Source: Oscheius dolichura
Lineage: Eukaryota; Nematoda; Chromadorea; Rhabditida; Rhabditidae
Assembly: GCA_932521035.1 (NCBI GenBank)
Contig: OW051492.1
Span: 10,912,001 to 10,976,000 of the forward strand
Direction: 5' to 3'
Length of the DNA: 64,000 nucleotides
Part shown: positions 30,501 through 45,903 of the stretch, one piece after another
How positions within the stretch are numbered: position 1 is the first letter of the stretch
How the letters are laid out: each line of letters opens with the position of its first letter
Notes under the pieces: generated by a model
Database searches by the model: none
What the model saw: only the letters and a program-made list of their open reading frames with translations
Told to the model about the DNA's origin: nothing
Position numbers and translations under genes: made by a program

Positions 30501-32690
30501 GTGATTCAGCAATATTTCCCCATAATGGGGTCACAATAGACTGCCAGCTTACTGGAGGGGCTTACAAGCCGTCGGAGTGACCTCCACCCCCATAAATGAA
30601 ACACTTCTCCGTTTCGGGACCCTAAAATAGCCTCTTCAGCCCTTAAAAAAGCCCCGACTAGACACATTTCCCCCCTTTTTGGCGGTGCTAGAGAGCAATT
30701 TGCCGAGAGTAAACACTTTGCCAAAAGTGGATGAATACGTGTTATTTTTAGGCTCTGCCACTTTTCACGCGGGGGAGAGAGAGAAACAAAAATGAGCGGG
30801 AAATCTTTAAAAAGACAGTCGGGCGTTTTCAAGTTACTGTAACCGCGCGCCAATGTAAACTCGTAAACAGCGGGCGAGCCGTACAAAATTCACTTAACAA
30901 AATTGAAACTTTGCCTTTTTCTCAAAAATTTGACATTTTTTATAATTTCTAAATTAGATATGTGGAATCAGCAGAAAATTGTGAACATCCTGAAGGTGGT
31001 TTGAGCTACCGTAATCCCGATCTTCTGCCTGATCCTTCACTTTTTCCCAGGCATGATGAACTGTCCACTCCCCTGGGCAGGGTAAGAATCGCGCCGGCGG
31101 GCCTAGACGGTCATCAATTCTCCGTGACTCTCGGTTATTTCCCCATGGAGGAGAGATCATTCGTTTCAGGACCAGAAGTCAAAAAGAGTGGCGGGAATGA
31201 GAGATAACGTCAAAAAGTCACAAAAAATGACACGACATCTCACATTTCGAGGCGTGGGCAGCCCAAGGCCTCTGGAGTCCATCAGGGCCAGTGCTTGTCT
31301 CAATTTCTCATCTTGGAAGATGTTTAAAGGAGATAAAAACTAAATAACCACTGGGAATTATCAAAAAGTCTCTAATTTTTGGACTTTTCCAGGAAAAGAG
31401 CGAAAAAATCCCAAAAGTCCCCATTTTCGGGGGGTTCCTCTGGATTTTCTCTATTTTTTGTGTCCTAGGGGGAGAAAAACACCATTTTATAGCGGTTACC
31501 ATGTCTACCACTCTTCAGGAAAGCCCCTGCAAAACAATTCCGGTTATTTTTACTTTTACCCCTCGTCTGTGATTTCCCCAGAGGCGATCATGACGAAATT
31601 GGCCGGGGGGAGACCAACCCGGGCCGGAACTCTGCAATTATTCCGAAAACTCTCTGCGAGCGTTAAAACAAATGATCGGAGAGGAGGAAGTAGCGGCTTG
31701 GGGTTCGAGAGAGGAAAAGGAAGGTATAAAGATGGAAATGGAAGATTTTAGGCTCCTTTGATGGCAATTCTGAACAAATTCGAGCAGCGAGTGGAGAGAG
31801 TCTGCCTGGTGGATAAACCTGTGGACTACCCCTTCCTGCCGGACAGCCTCTTCAGCTACATGGCCAAGAGTATGCCCAAACTACAGGTAAATCTTGATTT
31901 TGGAGGGGAAAGACCATTAGGAGGGGGCTACGGTGGTTTTGAAGCTAACTTGTAAGACAGGATCTCTTCATCTCCCCTTCTGTAGATCTAGCATATACCA
32001 CTGAAAAGAGCTCGTCGAGCTCTAATTTTCAAAATTTCCTCCCCAGGGTCAATCCCGTTCTGTTAGTCACGGTTATTTTGGAAACTGTATTAAACCCTCA
32101 GCTGCTCCCACCACGATTTATGGAAAATGTACTTACCCTACAATATGATATCTTTCAGTTCATCTACCTACGAGAACTCGACTTGGAGAAGATTAACAGA
32201 GGAACCGTTGTGGAGTTGGCAAACCATAAGGCATTGAAGAAGGTGGGTCCTGCGGGGATTTTTTTACCCTATAAAGAGAAAAACAGCCTCATATTATATC
32301 TTTTGGGTCTCCAAAAGATTGTGAACAATACGAAAAATATAAAAAAGTTCCAGGTAATCGTCCACGGCTGTCGAAACTACGAAGTTCTCGAGGATTTCCG
32401 TAACCTGCCCCAGTTATTGGTTGTCAGGGGGGAGATTTTGGGTCTCAAGGTAATCTACCTCCATTTTTACTATTCCTAGAGTCCAAAATTCAAAAATTTG
32501 GCTTATTTTACCCTAGAACAGTCCAATTTTTCCAGTAAAAATGGAATTTTAGGCAATGTTGGGAGATTTTGAAGACTACCAGGGGATGAATGGCTCCGGG
32601 AGCTCGCAGAAGTCCTCCTCTAGTAGTGATATCGCCGTGGAAGAAGTAGCCGACCAGCTGAAGTCCGTCGAAGTCTCCACCAGTCGTTAA
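24531..32690 (+). CDS. F-box-like protein with leucine-rich C-terminal part (exon model partial)
   Basis: Exon 1 opens at acceptor 24399; the first in-frame ATG is 24531. The segment DPLEFLPRKAAMTVLAQLSL, completed across the intron by ERVNKTWRVLA, has the spacing of an F-box (Leu-Pro start, central Leu, final W..L), which binds Skp1 in SCF ubiquitin ligases. Further exons: 29783-29889, 29933-30036, about 30959-31083, about 31468-31670, 31749-31887, 32159-32241, 32354-32448 and 32553-32690. The last ones read YLRELDLEKINRG, LANHKALKKVIVHGC and LPQLLVVRGEILGLK, resembling leucine-rich repeats, and end in a Ser-rich tail. Two internal junctions (30036 to 30959 and 31083 to 31468) do not match in phase, so a small exon is probably missing. 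Intron 1 is about 5.1 kb. Confidence 0.6.
27145..27250. repeat. Hairpin repeat, family 1
   Basis: CCGCACCCATAAAATCTCGG on the left; GATATCTTACGGGTGCGG on the right. Confidence 0.7.
28270..28905 (-). repeat. Dispersed repeat, family 3 (reverse copy)
   Basis: Reverse-complement counterpart of the 22370-23270 and 36755-37345 copies. Visible blocks are AGATCTATCATATACCGTTG, AAGCCCGATAGCTCGTTGG and the complement of the TTTAGTGG block. Confidence 0.7.
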
Positions 32691-32757
32691 TTAGTGTTAT
32701 TTTCCCTTATTCCTATTCCATTTGGTTCTCCGTAGGCGCTTCTTGGGCTGGCACCAA

Positions 32758-32898
32758 GTCCGGGCCAGTAAAGCGCATTTTCGGGGGAAGCGTGCCAGGT
32801 CTATAATCTTTGGCATTGTAATTAGTCTGGACTATTGCACTGAAAAAGCGCAAAGGGGACGCGCTTCCCCTGAAAATGCGCCATACTGACCCGGATCC
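32758..32898. repeat. Palindromic repeat, family 2
   Basis: Left GTCCGGGCCAGTAAAGCGCA; right AATGCGCCATACTGACCCGG. Confidence 0.75.
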
Positions 32899-33031
32899 GG
32901 TGAGCAGCCCTACAGTACCCCAGTCCCGCAGTCTCTCATCCGCTCAGAGCGTAATCTTTCGTATTTTTCTTCTAGTTTTTTTTTCTATAATATTCCAATT
33001 TTTCTATTAATTAATCTACGTGTTACTGTAG

Positions 33032-33409
33032 TTACTCTCCCCCGAAAAAAAAATTACAAAGAAAAGCCTTTCTTCTCCCTGCTCTTTTACCAGAATTCTG
33101 ACCGTCCACTTTCTTTCTTCGACTATTCTTGCCCTGAGATCTCTCTCTCTCTCCCGGATCACTTGTGTCAATCTTGAGTTTAATCGAAAATAAACGTATT
33201 CCTACTGCTGTTCGACAAAAAGAAGGAATTTCAAGGGTTACGGTAGCGAAATCCCTTTCCAAAAGGGCCTGAAGACAATTCTCTGAATATTGAACCACTC
33301 CACTATATCTCACCGTCTTGTTGACTGTGTCACCTGCTAAAAATGACTGATGTGCCCAGCGTGACACCTCCACCCCCACTGGAATAGGTGACTCCTTCGG
33401 GAAAGGCAC
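33032..33409 (-). other. Open frame of 125 codons, doubtful
   Basis: The N-terminal half is protein-like (VSRWAHQSFLAGDTVN, then SENCLQALLERDF) but lacks an ATG at its start, and the C-terminal half is very Lys/Arg-rich. It could be a terminal exon of a gene starting further right on the minus strand, but I found no satisfying upstream exon. Low confidence. Confidence 0.2.
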
Positions 33410-33532
33410 ATGACTGTCATGTTATGAACTGACTGCAGGTTGTTTCTGTTTGATCAGGAACAGGGAAACGATAGCGAACTTCATTAAACTCTGGGCACGG
33501 TTCAGAACATCCCGGTACTGGATTTTGGCTCG

Positions 33533-33670
33533 GTAGACGATAGTCCGCTCCCCCTGCACCCGTAAAGTCTCGGCAGATGGATCATCTTTATCCAAAACTG
33601 TTACGAAAGTGGCGACTTTGTACCTGTGTCTTGCCGAGACTTTACGGGCGCAGGAGGTCGGGCAGTCGAG
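33533..33670. repeat. Hairpin repeat, family 1 (long-arm subtype)
   Basis: CTGCACCCGTAAAGTCTCGG and complement, with extended flanks GATAGTCCG and CGGGCAGTCGAGG. Confidence 0.75.
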
Positions 33671-34359
33671 GACAGAGCCTGAAATTTCGAAAGGTTGTGG
33701 CCTGGCTCCGGAGTCCGGACGGACGCGAATCCGAGGGCGCATCTCGCTTGATCCCGGTTTAGAGCTCTTCCCTAAACAAAATTAAGAGCCCAGTTTCCTA
33801 ATGAATCTTCCGTGCTGTTCCGCTGTCAATAAAAAGGGAAAATAAGGACAGGTATAGCGTGACTTTGAGAAATATCCGTGAAATGAGCCAGTCTTGCCAG
33901 AGGGAAACCTTTTTCAGAGGGTTCCAACGACCAGCTCCTTCTCCGGGACTGGAACTTGGAACTAGGCTCGTTTACAACCTGACCAGCACCATCTCTTGGC
34001 GGAATACTACAGAATCGGGTCCTCCACCGGAGCAGAAGTTGGCCTGGGTCATTTTTTCGTTGAAAAAGCTCCTTTTAGAAGTACTATTCTCGAAGCGATT
34101 GCGCTCCTCAGCTTCCCAAGCTTCTGACGCGAATATTTCAAAATTTCCCGTCTTTTCGCTTTTCTAATCTTTATTTTTACCTTTATTACGTCGTGTTATT
34201 TTAATTTATACCAAATCCCCGGCGGTAATTAAAGATTTGGGGTTCCAAGACTGAAATCCGCTCCCTTGCCTTACATCTACGGTACAGATGTCTTCTTCCC
34301 CTTCTTACAATAACTATATCCTACTCGTAAACGGATTAGGAGGTATTAGACGAGTGGGG

Positions 34360-34461
34360 GTGCCCCCTGCCTGCCCCGAGCCACTGTTTTATTGCCCCCG
34401 ATCTGTGTGTGTCGGAGAGGAAGAGGTCAGCAATCGAGAGGACAGCAGTTGGCACTGTTCC
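34360..34461 (+). other. Possible Cys-rich exon, doubtful
   Basis: After a TTAG at about 34350 an open frame reads CPEPLFYCPRSVCVGEE and then SSWHCSDCPG before a GTCAGT donor. The Cys spacing looks protein-like, but no partner exons could be joined with confidence. Confidence 0.2.
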
Positions 34462-34812
34462 GACTGCCCTGGTCAGTCATCCATTTCCCATAGTAAAATA
34501 CCACCGTTTTTCCATTTTTAAAGGCCTAAATAGGGCAAAATGACGCCTTTTCCCCCTCCCAAAAGTGCAAAATGAGAACCCCCTTGGTTAAACTCGGCTT
34601 ATTTGCTCTGCCGGCCGGCAACTTCGGGACCTCTGTTTATTTTTGCTCAACGATCCCCGTGTCTGCGTCCCGTCGGCGCTACCGTAATCAGAAATTAGGT
34701 GATGATTTTGAAATTCCGCGCCTATTCTTTTCCTTTCCTCTTAAATCGGCTACCGTTATTGATTTTTCTATTAATTAACCTATAGAATAAAATTATATTT
34801 CAGAGGGTCAAA

Positions 34813-37800
34813 ATGGATCCGAAAAGTAGCCGGCAACAGGAAATGGAACAAAAGAAACAGGTAGGTCGCTTGTTGGCTCTTTATTTACATAAGATAAGGG
34901 GGATTTTTGGGGATTTTAAGAGAATTTTAATGTGATAAGAAATGGCGGGAAATTTGAGGAAATTATAGAAATTGGCGGCGATGAAAGCCGTCAGACAGAG
35001 ACAGGAAGAAGAAAGGCGGCAGTCGCGCATCTCCAATCTTCAAAATGGAACCGGTACGCGATTTTTTCTCTATTTTAAGGTTTATATTTAAGTTCTAGGC
35101 GGCTTTTTATTTAATAATATGTGATTTTTAGCCTCTAGACGGGAAACCACAACCCAAGAGGAGCTGAACGATATCCTGAGGTCGGTCGGTGTGGACACAG
35201 AGCCAACTGACTCACCGCCAAGGACTAATGGCGTCGCCGATGGGGTAAGACTTTCTTTATAAAGTTTATTAGGTCTTCTAGATTATAGAAAACTGAAATA
35301 AATGGAGATTGTCATGCGAAAATTTGAAAAAAAAATTTTTATTAAACTGGCGCGCGCGGTTTGAAAACTCTAGGCACCAGAAAAATCGCTATAGAAAAGC
35401 GAAATCTTTATTTTAAAAGCTGTGATTAGGCTCATTTTGTAGCCCAGATTTTTAGCTACTGAATGATATATAAAAATGACAAATTGCTTCGAAAATTCGG
35501 TAGCCAGATGTCTGGTTCCTCGGGCCAATCATATTCTTCTCATTTTTCACTTTTAAAAAGTTTTTCCCGCTCTAATTTTCACAACTCTAGTTTCTTTCAG
35601 TAGATCCTAATCTTCTCTATAACAAGACATATAAAACTTACAACAAATTTGACTTTATAGTAGAAAAATTTATCGAAAACTATTTTAGGTCCCTGAGAAA
35701 TCCGCTCCCGTCCAGGAATTCGTCATCGGCTCCAGAAACCTCAGCTTGGAGATGTCCAAAGTCTCTTCTGTTATTATTCCCGTGAAAGATACTGTAAGCT
35801 CCTTTTTATCTCTGATTTTTATCCAAATTGTCTAGGCTCTATATTCCAAAGCCATCCAAACAGATGAAGACCGTGTTCCGGACAGGGAATTTTCTCTCGG
35901 GTCACAGGAATTCGACTTCGATGATGATATGGGAATGATGGGGATGGATCCCTTCAGTCGGGGCAGGACCCACAGCCATGAATTGGAAAGCCCCATGACA
36001 AACGAGGATATCGCTCAATTTTTACCCGGCTACTTGGCAAGACAGAGGGCGGAAGAGGCGGAGAATATTATCCCCGAGGAGAAGAAACCAGAAAAGCCGT
36101 TGGAACTGACAGAAGAAGAAAAATTACAGATATTGGCGAAGAACGACTTCCAGGTAGGGAATACAATCATTTTTGAGCGGCGCTGCACCCGTAGAATCTC
36201 GGCAGCTGATGGGATAGGCGCCAGGGCGCGCGGAATATACTGGTCGGCGAGATGCCGAGATTTTACGGGTGCGGACGCGGGGCACCCCCTGAAAATTTAA
36301 ATTCCGGCTTCAGCTCTTCTTCCACAATGCCTCCAGGATAATGGAAAGGGCTTTAACCGTCCGGGAAGAGGTTTTCTCCAAGTATACACAAAAAGAAACG
36401 GCTGCCGTAAAACTGGACGAGCTCCTGGTCCTCTCAAATCAATATTTTGAGCCAAATTGGACAACTAATAGGTAATTTTTGACTTTTATATTCCAAATAA
36501 GAGTTTTCTAGGCCAATAACAGCTATTGATTTCTGTAGCCAGCATAAGGAATTAGTGGCGGTTGCCTATGATTATGATAAGGATCGACCTCATGAGCCGG
36601 CGGGCGTCGTCTGCGTATGGAATACCAAATTCAAGATGCAAACACCTGAGTAAGTACTGGACAAAGAATAGAATATTGTCTACTAAAAAAGGCCATTATT
36701 GAAAAGCGCCACTGCTATCTTGTAGAGAATTTTCTGCTCTTTCTGGTGATATCATAATTTCTGCAAAAAGTGATTGCATTGGGGGAAAATTTCACATTTG
36801 AATCTGGCAGGCCATGCTCCGCTCCAGTGGGGACTCAAAAAATTAGGTTCCATTTTTTGTGGAGTTCGCTAACAGATCGACTTCCCCAGGGTCCATTTAG
36901 TGAGAAAAACACAAAGCTAGGCTCAAACAGGCAATGTCCAAGCAGCCAGCCCCCGATCCAGTCCGGAAAGAGATTTTGAAAATTCAAATCCTTCATTTCT
37001 CAAAATCGCTCTGGTCTTGTTGAATATATAGGGCTAGGGCTAAAGGATCCGGTGTTTCTTGATCAGCTCGATCTGACGATTCCAACGAGCTATCGGACTT
37101 CTATTCTAGTCAAGATTTCGAGCCGTGGCACCCTGACCACGCCCGGGAAGAGATAACTCAATTGAGGCTGCTGTCGAGGGTTGGTATAGGGCCTATTTCA
37201 AACCAAAATAGGTGCCAGAAATTCACTCTGGCGGGAATAAAGAGAGCATCTTGTAGAGCTCGACGAGCTCTTTCCAACGGTATATGATAGACCTGTAGAA
37301 GTAGGGAAGTAGATACTCTCAGCTCGACTCTAAAATTTCCTGCCATCTGTCGCGGTACTGTAGTATCCAGGGGGAACTTTTGGTCATTTTGGAGCTACAA
37401 AACTCAATTTTTTTAGGTTTTAAAGTCTATCAAGCTAATACTCCCCAATATCTCCCTCGTTCAGGTTCCTATTTCACTGTAATTCCCGTCTGACCTCCAT
37501 CGCCTTTGCCAAATTCCACCAGCACCTGATCCTGGCCGGCTGCTACTCGGGTCAGATAGCTGTCTGGGATTATCGGATCGTGAATAAGAAGACTCCAGTC
37601 AACAGGGTACTGTATTCCCTTCATTTTTCCTATTATTTTTCTTGTTTAATTTTAAAGGTTTCGTTTTTAGAGTCCTCTGAACAGTTCGACCCATACGCAG
37701 CCGATTTTCGGGTTGAACATTATCGGAACTCAAAATTCTCATAATATGGTAAGTTTTCTAGCTTTAAAAAGACTAAAATATATAAACATTACAGTATTCT

Positions 37801-40647
37801 GTAAGCTCAGAAGGGAAGATCTGCTCCTGGAACATTGAAAACCTTTCCCAGCCGGTGCAGGCCAAAGAATTGACGAATAAGAGTCAAAGACCGGTAAGTT
37901 TTTTAAAAAATAAGAGCAAAAATGGATTTATTTCCTTCAGATTCCCACGCTTTCCATTTCTTTTGCCACTGACGATAGGGAAACATTCGTGGCGGGAGCC
38001 GAAGACGGAAAAGTCTTCCAATTCAGCCGGACGGACATCACCCAGGCTAATCTCATCGCCAAGGAAGAATACAACGGTATTTTTCTAGTTTTTTTTTTGT
38101 TTTTTTTAGATTATTTTGATGGTGAAAATGGTTAAAACTGTATTTTAAAGGTCCAAAAATAGTTGGATAGCCAAAACATGTCATAAAATCGATCCAAGAG
38201 CGGTCATAATGGCGAAATCTTCGAATAGTGCGCGATGCCGCGGGAAACGGTATTTTTTTGGCAATTTTCAATTAATTCCTAATACATTTTTGACTGTATT
38301 AGTTCAGAAGATCCAGTGCTACCTTATGGTATACTCAACATTAAAATATTATTATAGGAACCGGTCCTGACCCTGATTCTAGTCGAAATTTATCCAATTT
38401 TTCACAAAATTCTCCGAAAACATGGGTTTATGCTGGTTTTCAAGAGAAAAACTTAATTCTGAGTTTACCATTAAATAGCCATTGATCCTCTGTACAGAAT
38501 ACCATTAGAAATTTTATGTGAAATAGAGCGCAAAAATGTAAAAATCCTTGATCCACGTGCCCTCTGCCCTTCTCGCGGACTAGGAGCCCTAATTTTAAAA
38601 TTGGAGCTATTAGATTTTTATAAACAGGGTTATTTATCATTTGAGGCATTCTATAAACCCCAATTGATCTCAGAAATAGGCTAAACACTTTAAACTTCCC
38701 CCTAGTCCATTCCTTCCTTTTCAGATTCGCACAATGGTCCCGTCCTGGCTATTCATGCTCATGCGGCGTCGGGCGGAGTTGATTTTTCCCATCTATTTTT
38801 AACTTCTAGTTCTGATTGGAGCATTAAGTTATGGAGTACCAAGGTAACTAGTGTATAGATTTAAAAGAGCAGAAAAATCCGTTCAGGATCATCTAATCCG
38901 GATGCGTTTTGACGCCCATACTGATTCAGTGGTGGACGTGAAATGGAGCCCCATCCATCCGGCGGTTTTCGCTTCGATTGATGAACAAGGAATTGTAAGA
39001 TTTACTTTATTTAATCCAGAATTTTCTCCTGATTCCGAATATCTAATTTAAAAATGATAAAAATGTCTGAAAATGGCAGAAAAATGCCAATTTTTAAGTT
39101 GGTTCAGCAAATTTCGTCCAACGCGCGGCGCCAAGTAACGGCTTGCCCGCGGTTTACGCGCTGCGCGCTGTTACAGTAATCCGGTTCAAATTCCCTCCTA
39201 TTTCAGCTTCTCCTCTGGAATTTGAATGAAAATACCGAAAACCCGATCCTGGTGATGGATGTGATGAAGGGAGAAGGCATTCTGAGGAAGTTGTCCTGGT
39301 CCGAGAACGGTAGGTTCAGTTTTCCTGGTTAAAAAGGGCCGGCTCATTAAGTATTCGCTGTCCTTGTTATGCATATCCCCTCCGGTGTAACCCAATCCCC
39401 CAGCTCCACTCGAGGCTGGCTATAGACTATGCGCATCATCTACCACCGATGAAAGGGGAATACTCTGGGGGAAAGAGGGAAATAGGGAACCTTTTGTCCG
39501 GTGCAGGTGACCCTAAGACCATTTTTCGTTGGAGAAACTAGACAGTGAAGGCTCTGGAGGATTGATTTCGAAACCGGGGCCTTTTTTGGACTTGAAACAG
39601 TAGTTGAAACAACGGGGCTGTATAAATATTGGAGCGTGGCTACTAGCCGTATGGGAATTTGGGACAAGAAGGGCTAGAAATCCGGCAGGGACCGGGAAAC
39701 TGGCTAACAGATCCTAGGGGGCAGTTTTAGATCATATATTCCATACTTTTCCGGGTTCCGTTTTAATTTTCTGGTCTTGGAGCTCAGTACGGGATAGTCC
39801 AATCCCCTGCACCCGTAAAGTCTCAGCAGGAGGATCGTCTTTATTCAAAACTGTTATAAAACTGTGACGCCGTTATACCGTTGTCCTGCCGAGACTTTAC
39901 GGGTGCAGGGGATTGGACTATTGTGGATCGAGCCGGAAAACAACGTCTCCAGGGTCTAGAGCAAGAGTTCACGGTTATTTTTTATCAGTTTTACAATTCC
40001 AACAAGCTTTTTATTATAAACCCCCATAAAACCAGGCTAAACATAGCCATTTACCAGCGATTTTAGTGAAATTAACCTTTATTAGACCCACTAGAAGGTC
40101 ATTATTCAATTTGATAATAGTAGAACGGATACAATATCAATTTCTGCTCCTTGCTGCCTTCTCTATTTATTTTGTACTCTTGTAAAGAGAGATGACACTA
40201 AATCATCCGTCCAGCTGCTACTTACCCCGTCTCATCTCTCGTCTCGAGTGATTGTCCTCCCCCTAATCCGCCCTGATGAGCAAATACCATCACAAATGTG
40301 GCATAGACAAAGAGACATACGAAGAGAGAACAGAGATAGACAAATAGAAAAGAGGAAATGATTTATAGGTCGACAAATTTGCATCGGGGACGGCAAAGGA
40401 GTACTGCACGTCTTCGATACACATGAACTTCTCTATACTGCTAAAAATGAAGAATTTATCAAATTTGCACGGTTAGTTTTATCTTTTTATATATAAATAA
40501 TATTATTTTAGGGTGTTAGCCGATGTAAAACAAGAAGCAGAAGAAGATGAGAGCTTATTGAACGGGAAAATGGAATCTATTATAGGAGTGGGGGCAACTA
40601 GCGTTGCCGGTGTGTTGGCAGGAGCTTCTTTGGCTAATAGACGTTAG
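34813..40647 (+). CDS. dyci-1: Cytoplasmic dynein intermediate chain
   Basis: A subunit of cytoplasmic dynein that bridges the heavy chains to light chains and dynactin. Sixteen exons join in phase: 34813-34860, 34969-35053, 35132-35244, 35689-35793, 35836-36153, 36314-36471, 36512-36649, 37465-37606, 37671-37748, 37795-37893, 37941-38076, 38725-38843, 38887-38994, 39207-39309, 40369-40471 and 40512-40647. They sum to 1989 bases (662 residues), normal for the family. The N-terminal helix [16 protein letters not shown] and Ser/Thr-rich linker (dynactin p150 binding) are followed by an acidic [11 protein letters not shown] stretch, then [11 protein letters not shown] and at least six WD-type repeats ([37 protein letters not shown]). 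The last residues [20 protein letters not shown] are unusual. Introns hold a family 1 hairpin (36178), a family 3 repeat (36755) and another hairpin (39790). Confidence 0.95.
36178..36282. repeat. Hairpin repeat, family 1, in dynein intron 5
   Basis: GCTGCACCCGTAGAATCTCG pairs with GAGATTTTACGGGTGCGG. It fills most of a 160-base intron. Confidence 0.75.
36755..37345 (+). repeat. Dispersed repeat, family 3, in dynein intron 7
   Basis: A compact copy of about 590 bases. It contains GGGTCCATTTAGTGAGAAAA, AACGAGCTATCGGACTT, and AGAGCTCGACGAGCTCT followed by ACGGTATATGATAGACCT in the same order as the other copies. Confidence 0.75.
39310..40368 (+). other. Long dynein intron 14 with a hairpin
   Basis: About 1.06 kb. 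It carries a long-arm family 1 hairpin at 39790-39930. The rest shows nothing recognisable. Confidence 0.6.
39790..39930. repeat. Hairpin repeat, family 1 (best long-arm copy)
   Basis: Outer arms GGGATAGTCCAATCCCCTGC and its complement extend the core arms, giving about 45 paired bases per side. Confidence 0.8.
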
Positions 40648-40692
40648 GTAAGACTATTTTATTACTACTTTTATATTCTACAAGCTTTATTA

Positions 40693-41303
40693 TAGTCTGT
40701 TTCAAATGGAAAAACTTTTCCCGCGCGGTTCAGACCTTCAAATTTTTCAAGTTCAATTTCTTGCAAATTTTTCGATAATTGGATTTGACATATAGTCCAT
40801 TTCAAATGGAAAAACTTTAGTTAAAGGTAAAGTCGGGTCTAGATAGAGCATTTGGCTGTCTAGATGGTTCAACCCGACATTTTTGCATGCATTTTTACGC
40901 GTATTTCACATATATTTTGATCGGTTTTATCACTGCTTTTGTTTGTTTGAGCTATGAACTACCGAAAAAAAAATATAAAAATAGCCGAAGTCTATGTCGA
41001 TACAATTATCGAAAATTTTGAAAGAAATTGAACTTGAAAAATTTCAAGGTCTGAACCGCGCGGGAAAAGTTTTTCCATTTGAAACAGACTATAGATTCCA
41101 GCTCTTTTTATGTTTCTTGGGTAGCTTATACTTCGAATAAGCAAAAGCAATAATAAAAACGATGACAACATATGTAAAATCCGCATAAAAATGCATGCCA
41201 AACTTTGAGATTGGACCATCTAGACGGGAAAATGCTTGACCTAGATTCAACCTTTCCTTTAAAAAATTCAATTTTGAGTTTTTTGCATTTGAAATGGACT
41301 ATA
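40693..41303. repeat. Two interleaved inverted repeats (A B A' B')
   Basis: Segment A (about 40693-40780) is inverted at 41007-41093. Segment B (about 40788-41000) is inverted at 41095-41303. All four outer ends carry a version of TAGTCTGTTTCAAATGG or TAGTCCATTTCAAATGG, so it looks like two related elements with terminal inverted repeats that overlap. Both B arms keep an open frame of about 50 codons with similar residues. See findings. Confidence 0.7.
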
Positions 41304-42354
41304 TTTAGTATTTATCAATATAAGAGTAAAAATAAGAAGAAAATCAAATAAGAAACATGAGAAAACAAAGAAATCATATTTCAGATTAATTTTTTATACA
41401 TTTCGACCTTCACTTCAATCTTCAAGAATATTATTCGTCTATAATCATCCCCATGGGCATATTATTTTTCCTTTTATACTATTGTCTACCCTATACGTGT
41501 CTCCCCCTAATAGAGTGCTCTAGAATTCTGGTTTTACTCACTGTGAGCAGTAGAAAAAAGCAACGATGTTGAACAAATTACGAGAAAAGGCAGCCGCTAT
41601 CAAAAATTTCAAAAGCATGTCACTTTACTTCCTTTTTGAGTCATTTTTCTATTTCTCTGGTTTGTACTTGCTGTTGTTTATTTTCTCTAGCTAAAATATT
41701 AGCTAAAAATGATAGATAAGCATCTAAAATAGTAGTATTCTTGTGATATGATAAGACATCGTTGCTTCGTTCTTGCGCACAGCCTATATCTTTATTTTCT
41801 CCGAGCTTCAGGCAGTCCATTACGCGATTTCCGGTATAGATAACTATTGACTATTTTCCCAACTGTGCCTTATTTATTTTATTGTTTTTTGATGGATCTT
41901 TACCATAATTAGGAAAGTGTTACACACATTTGAGCCTGATTATTGTAGCTCCATGAATTTTTCTGCCTTTTTTAGCTTATAGAAAGGGATAACTGTTACT
42001 ATCACCAAAACTTGTCTAACTAAACCCAGTCTGCCCAACTGCTCACTCAGCTTATAGCGTGTTCTGTTTATTTATACAGCTTAATTAAATCATTATTAAT
42101 GAGAGAAGTTATCTATGGATCTGTCACAATTTGATCAACGGCAAACAACTTCTTGTGATGTCAAAATGCTTCTCTAAATGTCTAACTACGGGTCAATTTT
42201 TATATTCATCAAAGTGTATTCTTTTCAAAAGTTCTATGAACTTCTTCTATTGCTTTGTTCGTATGTTGACCGACTATTGCTCTTCTATATGTGAAACTTG
42301 TACACTTCTTATTTCTCTTCATAAAATGAGCTCTACAGTTTCTTTACAGAATTT
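41304..42354. other. AT-rich intergenic region
   Basis: No gene is recognised. A TTTACAG acceptor four bases before the next start codon ends the stretch. Confidence 0.5.
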
Positions 42355-45704
<3,350 letters not shown>

Positions 45705-45903
45705 TTAGGATTGTTATTTTTAGAGTAGGATTTTGTTATTATGATTATTTAACGGGTATCGTTGTTTTACTATTTGTAGTTTATATTTTTAATGAATTTA
45801 TCAAATATTCGACATTATTGCTCTGTATTTTATTTTTTATAAATTAATCTTTGCTTCAGCAATTAACGGAACGGAACTCGAGAAGAAAAGAAGGCTGATT
45901 CAG

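Larger units (their letters stand above)
32691..34812. other. Intergenic region between F-box-like and dynein genes
   Basis: It holds a family 2 palindrome (32758-32898), a family 1 hairpin (33533-33670) and two weak coding candidates listed separately. The dynein gene start is preceded by a TTTCAG acceptor 11 bases before its ATG. Confidence 0.5.
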
